Shown piece by piece: positions 41,531 through 46,478 of a DNA stretch of 46,478 nt. The stretch comes from SCUS01 sp966211675. GTDB taxonomy: Bacteria; Myxococcota_A; Polyangia; Polyangiales; Ga0077539. The DNA lies in assembly GCA_966211675.1 (NCBI GenBank), contig CBIHPK010000044.1:1-46478 (forward strand), read 5' to 3'. A program made the translations under genes and the position numbers. The notes beneath the pieces are model-generated. The model did not search any database and was not told the origin of the DNA. It saw nothing but the letters and a program-made list of their open reading frames with translations. The stretch's first letter is position 1; every line of letters starts with the position of its first letter.

Positions 41531-43006
41531 CTATGGCTCGGCGTCCACGGCGACGGCGATGGAGGGCGTGGCGGCGAGCGCCGGGAAGCGCGCGGGGGAG
41601 AGCACCGCGTCAACGGAGGGAGAGGACAGCACCACGCGCCGCACGCCCGGCAGGTCCTGCAACACCTGGGTGATGCGAGAGCGCGGCACGGTGCGCGCGA
41701 ACGCGAGCACGTAGCGGCCCGTGCGCCGATCGACCGCAACCGGGTCGAAGAGCGCCGTGACGGCGGCGATGGCCGCGACCTCGAGCGCAGCGCCGTCGGT
41801 GCCGTACTCGGCCTCGAGGGACGCCGCGACGGCCGCGGTCTCGTAGGACGCGGCGCGCACGTCGAGCAGGTCGAGGTCGCCGTGGGGGTACACCGTCGTG
41901 AGCTGCTCGGCGACGGCGGCGAGCAGCGCCGGCGAGGCCGTGCCGCCGTCGACGGGCACCACGTACACCCTGTGTGTGAGCCACGCGATGCCCGCGTCTT
42001 GGTTCCTCGTATGGCAGAGCGCGCGCGCGACCCCGTCGACCTGCATCGCGTGCAGCTCGAAATCCTCGCGCGCGATGGTGCGGCTGGTCGCGCGCACCGA
42101 GGCGGGCGCGGCGATGCGCGCGTGGGCGATGGTCTCCCGGTCGGTACCCCCGGAGCTGTCCCCGTTGGTCACGGTGAAGTCGACGGCCTGGCCCCCGTCG
42201 GTGGTGAGCCCGCCCTCCCAGCGCGTGAGGCGCCCTCGGCGCACGCGCCCGCGCACCCCGCCGCCCACGCGGTAGCGCACGAGGATCTGCACCGCCTCGC
42301 CCGGACGCATCCCGTTGGTGCCGTCGCCGAAGCGAAGCGTCGCGCGGCCCGCGGCGTCGACCTCCACGGTGGAGTGCCGGTCCGTCGAGGTCGACGAGAG
42401 GAAGTGATCGACGCGCGTCCAGAGGTCTCCCGCGACCCACACCCGCTCGGCGTTCCAGAGGAACTCCCCGTCATCGGACGAGGCTGGCTCGGAGAGGGCG
42501 ACGACCTGCCCCTGGGTTGCCGCGAGGGCTGAAACCCCGGTGGTCGCGAAGTCGACGGAGCGGCCCTCGACGGCCGCGACCGAGAGCGTCGTGGCGAAGG
42601 CACCCATCACCGCCACCGCGGTGGTCTCGTACGTGACGGCGCCGTCCTCGGTGGTCACGCGCGAGCCCGCGGCGATCGGCGTCGGGTCGGGGTAGGCGCG
42701 GGCGAAGGCCAGGGTGAGCGTGGTGACCGCGGGCGTCGCGCCGCCGAGCCGGTAGCCGAGCCCCCGCGCGTGGTCGATGACCGAGCGGCGCAGGATCGCG
42801 CGCGTGAGGAAGGCCTCGTTGGCGTAGCGGTTGAGCAGGTACGCGAGGCGCGAGTTCGACTGCGCGAGCGCGCGCAAGAGGTACGCGTCCGGAGAGGTCG
42901 GCGAGAGGTCCAGGCCCTCCAGGCCCGGCGTCGCGAGGACGTCGGCCGTGGACCGCGCGAGGAGCGCCTCGAAGTCGAGCGTCGTGAACTCGAGGGGATC
43001 GGCCAT
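41531..43006 (-). CDS. baseplate J-like protein (phage Mu gp47 / T4 gp6 type)
   Basis: ATG 43006, with GGGGAGGG 5 nt upstream, gives 491 residues. The N-terminus (FTTLDFEALLARSTADVL, PDAYLLRALAQSNSRLAYLL, NRYANEAFLTRAILRRSVID, HARGLGYRLGGATPA) matches the start of baseplate J proteins. The middle has ATLRFGDGTNGMRPGEAVQI and VRYRVGGG, and later ATSRTIAREDFELHA and HRVYVVPVDGG, also typical. It forms part of the baseplate of a contractile tail or injection system. The open frame upstream of 43006 is not used. In intact modules the gene directly follows gp25; here a foreign gene separates them. Confidence 0.85.
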   Translation of the reverse strand: MADPLEFTTLDFEALLARSTADVLATPGLEGLDLSPTSPDAYLLRALAQSNSRLAYLLNRYANEAFLTRAILRRSVIDHARGLGYRLGGATPAVTTLTLAFARAYPDPTPIAAGSRVTTEDGAVTYETTAVAVMGAFATTLSVAAVEGRSVDFATTGVSALAATQGQVVALSEPASSDDGEFLWNAERVWVAGDLWTRVDHFLSSTSTDRHSTVEVDAAGRATLRFGDGTNGMRPGEAVQILVRYRVGGGVRGRVRRGRLTRWEGGLTTDGGQAVDFTVTNGDSSGGTDRETIAHARIAAPASVRATSRTIAREDFELHAMQVDGVARALCHTRNQDAGIAWLTHRVYVVPVDGGTASPALLAAVAEQLTTVYPHGDLDLLDVRAASYETAAVAASLEAEYGTDGAALEVAAIAAVTALFDPVAVDRRTGRYVLAFARTVPRSRITQVLQDLPGVRRVVLSSPSVDAVLSPARFPALAATPSIAVAVDAEP

Positions 43007-43061
43007 CGACCCTCCCCGGCGGTCAACGGTCGGAGGGCAGGTTGATCGGGAGCCTGTCGGA

Positions 43062-45545
43062 CTAGTTCCGGTTGTCGCTCGTCTTACGGTGCTCAAGGTC
43101 CCGAACGAACGGATTCCCGAAACGCGATCGCGCGACATCCTCTATGACCTTCGAACTCCCAGACAGTTTCAACGGGTCATCGCGTTCGATATCCCAGAGA
43201 TATGCCAGCAGCGCCTGCAACTTCAACTTGTGCTTGTCGCTCCAGGAAACGCCAAGACGGCGCTGCACTTCCAAGAGTGAGTGAAGTACGCGCGAGTCGT
43301 AGATAACCACGTCGTCGACGACGTTCTGAAGGTAAGCGTTCGTCTTCAGGAGTCTCGTCAGGTAGTAGGAACCCGCCGTGCCGATTTCGACGAGATCGTC
43401 GGCGCCCCATGGGCCCTCTGCCTTGGTGCGGGAGTTGAGGAGGCCGAATTTTCCAAGGTGATTGATTACTTCCAAAATCCCGACGGGGAAGCCGGCAACA
43501 CCGGCCGCAGTAACGAGATCGCCCACACGAATGTCACGATCCTCTTGCCTGGCTTCTGCGCGATGCAGAAGGAATTGAAGTATCCGGATCGAGACGAGGT
43601 GGCTGATCCGATGGAACCGTGACGCTTGGAATACGTCGAGAATTCTGGACCGCTGCTCCGTGTACCTCATGTTTTTGCCCCTCATCAGCGAGTTGAGGAA
43701 CGAGTCCAACGGTTGCAGTAGCCTGCGAGCGCGGTAGTCCGCAAACAGGCGGTTCAGATTCGTATGCGGGCTGATCGCGAAGTCTGTCAGAAGGTCGAGC
43801 GCCGTTCTTACGTTCGTTCCCGCGATATTCTGAATGCACTCCGATACCTCGCCGCCCTGACCGAGCACCATCTCGGCCATCATCTCCACAAATTCAAACA
43901 CTCGCTCGACGGGTGTGCCGCGCGCCGCAATCGCGAACTGAGCGTACAGCGAGTTGTCTCCCCGAAATCGCTGCCGCGCGTATGCAAGCCGCCTTTCAAC
44001 TACCTTAGTGAATGGTGGCGGCGAGATGGTGAATTGGGCGTGCCTCGCAACGTCCAGAAACCCCGCGTTCTTCGCGTTGAAGAAGGTCGTGTCGCGAAGC
44101 GTCGTGACGATGGTCGCATTGGTGTTCTGGTTCAGATTCTGCGCGAGCTGAAACACCACCCGTTCAAACTCAACTGTTCCGCGATCGACGTTGTCGAGAA
44201 AGACGGTGGCCGGTACATTGCGGCGGCCGAGAAAACCCAGAAAAGCCTTTAGGTGCGACTCTGCGTCCTCCAGATGCTTCAGAATTAGGTCATCGACTCG
44301 GCGCTCAAAGTCCGGGGCTTCGCGGGATGCAGCAGACAGAGACGCCTTGAAGCGACGGATTTCCCCAGCGAAGATCTCGCGAAGATTCTCGTTGGCGAAG
44401 GGATTGAATTCAGAGTACTCGGTCTCCGCCTTGGTAAGGATGTCCTTGCAAACGCTTTCGATCATCCTGTCGTGGTCAAATCGGCTGGTCCCGATCTGGG
44501 TTCTGTTTCGCAGGTCGATATGAAGCAGTACCCAGCCGTCCTTGCCGTATCGCCGCTGTAGACGTTGTTTCAGGATCGCGAGGAAGGTCGACTTCCCGCT
44601 CCCAGCGCGACCGACCACCAGGATGGACTCGCCCTTCTGTTCCCCCATCAAGAACACGTCGTCTGGCGAGGCAGCGTCGAGTTCGCGCTCCCGACTAAGA
44701 GGCGGAGCTCGCAGCTCGTAAGGAAGCGTGTTCCCGATGAAGGTCTCCAGCTGCATCACGTCGGAGTTCGCCGCGTCGAGAGAAACATAGCAGTCTTCCA
44801 ACATCTTCTGGTGGTTAAGGTCCACCATTTCGCCAAAGCAAATGGACATAAGTCTCTCAAGCGGGGCGGCTAGGTAGTTCTGGTTTTCTGGTGCGTTGGG
44901 TCGAAGTTCGTCATTGATGCACTTCGCGAAATCCGGCCTAAGCGACAAGCCGTCGACGACTTGCTGGAAGATCTTCTGCTGAGAGATGCCGATTGGAGAG
45001 AGCGACTCGGCAAAAAGCGTGAGGTTGTCGCGGACGTCCTCAAGACTGTAGAAGACGATCGCATTCATCTCATCAACGGGAATTCCTTCGACAAAGCTGG
45101 CGGACGCCACCCATTGGTTCCCGTTGGAAACCACGAAGCACGAGGTGCCGACTTTGATTGAGTAGCTGAGTACCTGACGAATCGCCTCGGCGATTCGTGC
45201 GCCTGCATTCGACTGGAGGGACTTCAGTGATACTCGCCTTGGCTTTCTAGCGGCGGGCAGGTCGAAGGTGGCACCGATTCGTTTCGCTTCGACCACGAGG
45301 CGAGAGCCGTTCGCATCGATGGCATGGTAGTCTAGCCATTCGCGAACAGCCTTCTGCGTCTCGTCAGTTCCGGGTAGATATTGCTCCGGGTTCAGGTCTT
45401 CGACCTTCCATCCCAATACATCTGTCAACACGCGATTGATCAACACGAGTCGTGTCGCCGCCTCATTCGCTCCATCTGATGACGTCAGCGTGTCGCGCAG
45501 TGCGATGATTTCTTCGATCGACTCTTCGGGGCTGGGCTTAACCAT
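43062..45545 (-). CDS. PD-(D/E)XK nuclease-P-loop ATPase fusion, candidate defence protein
   Basis: ATG 45545 (GGAG 9 nt upstream; a GTG at 45596 has its GGGAGG directly adjacent and is less likely) gives 827 residues. Residues about 25-150 resemble the nuclease N-terminus of type I restriction HsdR: LVLINRVLTDVLGW, WLDYHAI with D72, RLVVEAKRIG with E86 and K88, and FVVSNGNQWV. An ATPase follows: Walker A GRAGSGKS at 312-319, Walker B ATVFLDNVD ending at 454, TLRD at 482-485, and NVRTALDLL near 578-586 like an ORC/AAA sensor-2 helix. A winged-helix-like region is at about 651-708. The GC content is visibly lower than in all neighbours, so it was probably acquired. It interrupts the baseplate operon. 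No partner gene is attached. Confidence 0.8.
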   Translation of the reverse strand: MVKPSPEESIEEIIALRDTLTSSDGANEAATRLVLINRVLTDVLGWKVEDLNPEQYLPGTDETQKAVREWLDYHAIDANGSRLVVEAKRIGATFDLPAARKPRRVSLKSLQSNAGARIAEAIRQVLSYSIKVGTSCFVVSNGNQWVASASFVEGIPVDEMNAIVFYSLEDVRDNLTLFAESLSPIGISQQKIFQQVVDGLSLRPDFAKCINDELRPNAPENQNYLAAPLERLMSICFGEMVDLNHQKMLEDCYVSLDAANSDVMQLETFIGNTLPYELRAPPLSRERELDAASPDDVFLMGEQKGESILVVGRAGSGKSTFLAILKQRLQRRYGKDGWVLLHIDLRNRTQIGTSRFDHDRMIESVCKDILTKAETEYSEFNPFANENLREIFAGEIRRFKASLSAASREAPDFERRVDDLILKHLEDAESHLKAFLGFLGRRNVPATVFLDNVDRGTVEFERVVFQLAQNLNQNTNATIVTTLRDTTFFNAKNAGFLDVARHAQFTISPPPFTKVVERRLAYARQRFRGDNSLYAQFAIAARGTPVERVFEFVEMMAEMVLGQGGEVSECIQNIAGTNVRTALDLLTDFAISPHTNLNRLFADYRARRLLQPLDSFLNSLMRGKNMRYTEQRSRILDVFQASRFHRISHLVSIRILQFLLHRAEARQEDRDIRVGDLVTAAGVAGFPVGILEVINHLGKFGLLNSRTKAEGPWGADDLVEIGTAGSYYLTRLLKTNAYLQNVVDDVVIYDSRVLHSLLEVQRRLGVSWSDKHKLKLQALLAYLWDIERDDPLKLSGSSKVIEDVARSRFGNPFVRDLEHRKTSDNRN

Positions 45546-45758
45546 GTGCTGCGGCTCCGGAGGCTTGAACTGCTCGCTTCGGTTGGAGAGGGGCACCCTC
45601 CCGCAGAGGTCGGATGTAGATCATCGGCGGGAAGCGATCGTGAGGCAAGGAGATCGCTTCAACCACCCCGCTCGGACTCGCTCGCGCGGTTGCGGTATCG
45701 AGGCGCCGATCGGTCCTGCAACGCGGCATGCCGATCGACAGAGCCGCGAGCACCCCGC

Positions 45759-46112
45759 TCAGATCGTGGTCGTGGCTTCGGCGGCTTCGCCCGTGAGCCG
45801 TGCAGCGAAGGCGGCCGTCAGCGTCGTCCCGTGGCCCGCGTGCGCCGCCGTCACGCCTCGCGGCTGGAGTGTCGGCTCCCAGCGCGCGATGGCGTCGGCG
45901 ACATCTTCGCGCAGGTCCGCGGACAACGTCTCGTCGCCCGGCTCGTGTCGGCGCAGGCGGCAGGCGGAGCCCAGCTCGGGCTCCATCTCCACCTCGCCGG
46001 GGAGCGTGTCGATCAGGGTCGCGACGCGCGCCACGAGCGACTCCCGGCCCGAAGCGCGAGCGAGGCGGCCGCGACCGTCGAAGGCGAGGGGGCGGGTGAG
46101 CGTCGAGGGCAT
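45759..46112 (-). CDS. gp25-like baseplate wedge protein
   Basis: ATG 46112 gives 117 residues: STLTRPLAFDGRGRLARASG, ESLVARVATLIDTLPGEVEM, EPELGSACRLRRHEP, LREDVADAIARWEPTL. This is the layout of the T4 gp25/Mu gp46 family (PGExxxxPxxG and the helix ending in WEPRI/L), a wedge component with a lysozyme-like fold that joins sheath and baseplate. The C-terminus is followed by 213 bp without an identified gene, then the inserted nuclease-ATPase gene. Confidence 0.8.
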   Translation of the reverse strand: MPSTLTRPLAFDGRGRLARASGRESLVARVATLIDTLPGEVEMEPELGSACRLRRHEPGDETLSADLREDVADAIARWEPTLQPRGVTAAHAGHGTTLTAAFAARLTGEAAEATTTI

Positions 46113-46129
46113 CGCCCCTCGGGCCTCCG

Positions 46130-46475
46130 TTACCCGAACACGACGAGCTCGACCCGGGCGCGCGTGGGGATGCGCAGCACGGCGCCCACCTCGATGCCCC
46201 ACGGGTCGACCACGTCGTTGAGGTCACAGAGGAGCCACCAGTAGCTTCGCGTCGCCCCAGGCCTCGTGGGCGAGGAGCCCGAGCCGGTCGCCCTCGCGCC
46301 AGGCGTGCAGCGTGTCGTCCTCGGCGGGCGCGAGGCTCACCGGAGCGCGGGGGCCGAAGAACACCGCGCCCGTCCGCCCATCCCAATACCGGGGCTCCTT
46401 CGCGTAGGGGCTGGTCGCCGAGACTTTGGCGGCGCCCAAGTCGTGACCCACTTGCGGCGCTCGGTCGTGACCCAC
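46130..46475 (-). pseudogene. LysM/gp53-like baseplate gene with a frameshift
   Basis: The first frame reads YAKEPRYWDGRTGAVFFGPR, then LHAWREGDRLGLLAHEAWGD, and hits TGA at 46224. The normal continuation of this family is present in the next frame: YWWLLCDLNDVVDPWGIEVG, then AVLRIPTRARVELVVFG, ending with TAA at 46130. One extra base near 46245 (in GACGCGAAGC) accounts for the shift. The order resembles the small LysM-like or gp53-like proteins encoded just before gp25. The true start is unclear and may be a TTG near 46439 or lie beyond the window. It is either a dead gene or a sequencing error. Confidence 0.7.
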
Positions 46476-46478
46476 CCC

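Noticed and set aside
45538..45758. Minus-strand frame with VVEAISLPHDRFPPMIYIRP between gp25 and the nuclease-ATPase gene
   Set aside because: It looks somewhat protein-like but has no start or family match and runs into the nuclease-ATPase gene start; could be a remnant of the acquired segment.
41531..46475. Extracellular contractile injection system with toxin cargo
   Set aside because: Only LysM/gp53-like, gp25-like and J-like genes are visible, and no sheath, tube, spike or AAA ATPase of eCIS type; a prophage or tailocin remnant is equally possible.

Overview
The window is about 46.5 kb of very GC-rich DNA. It has long spurious ORFs on both strands, frequent GTG and TTG starts and tightly overlapping genes. 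Many predicted lipoproteins carry Asp/Thr/Pro-rich linkers and MopE-type DxxDNDCDG repeats, and there is a zinc-ribbon Ser/Thr protein kinase of about 1000 residues. This combination points to a myxobacterium (Myxococcota, probably Polyangiales). That assignment is an inference from gene style; no rRNA or other marker gene is present.

Left part (1-16 kb): a proline-rich C-terminal fragment, a ferritin-like protein, a secreted beta-rich protein, cysteine-rich and MopE-type lipoproteins, a pirin, a PlsC-like acyltransferase, a YbjN-domain protein, a large phosphodiester-glycosidase-domain protein, a pair of translationally coupled membrane proteins, a zinc-ribbon protein, a J-domain-like protein without HPD, a nicotinamidase and ZapA. 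Three gene remnants lie between these genes: an acyl-CoA dehydrogenase C-terminus, an AraC-type DNA-binding domain, and the end of an IS630-type transposase.

Middle (16-40.9 kb): a minus-strand cluster joined by GTGA-type overlaps (membrane proteins, parvulin-like lipoprotein, roadblock/LC7-like protein, GH35-fold pseudoenzyme, unknown protein), divergent from the kinase. Then come a BNR-type lipoprotein, two overlapping parvulin/SurA-type isomerases, a GIY-YIG protein, an ABC-F ATPase (YbiT), a cytosolic histidine kinase, an SDR and a universal stress protein. A three-subunit flavin/iron-sulfur amine or proline dehydrogenase operon follows, then a 3D-domain protein, a small region with three copies of a 36-bp-core interspersed repeat, a thioredoxin-fold lipoprotein and a GT39-like membrane glycosyltransferase.

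Right part (40.9-46.5 kb): a 49-bp fragment of tRNA-Gly(GCC), from the anticodon stem to the 3' end, sits beside an intact intrinsic terminator. It looks like the distal attachment site of an integrated element lying to its right. That element holds phage-tail or contractile-injection baseplate genes on the minus strand: a LysM/gp53-like gene with a frameshift, a gp25-like gene and a baseplate J-like gene. Inserted between gp25 and J is one gene of clearly lower GC. It encodes an 827-residue protein with an N-terminal PD-(D/E)XK (HSDR_N-like) nuclease, a P-loop ATPase and a winged-helix region. It is the best candidate in the window for a new, probably anti-phage, system.
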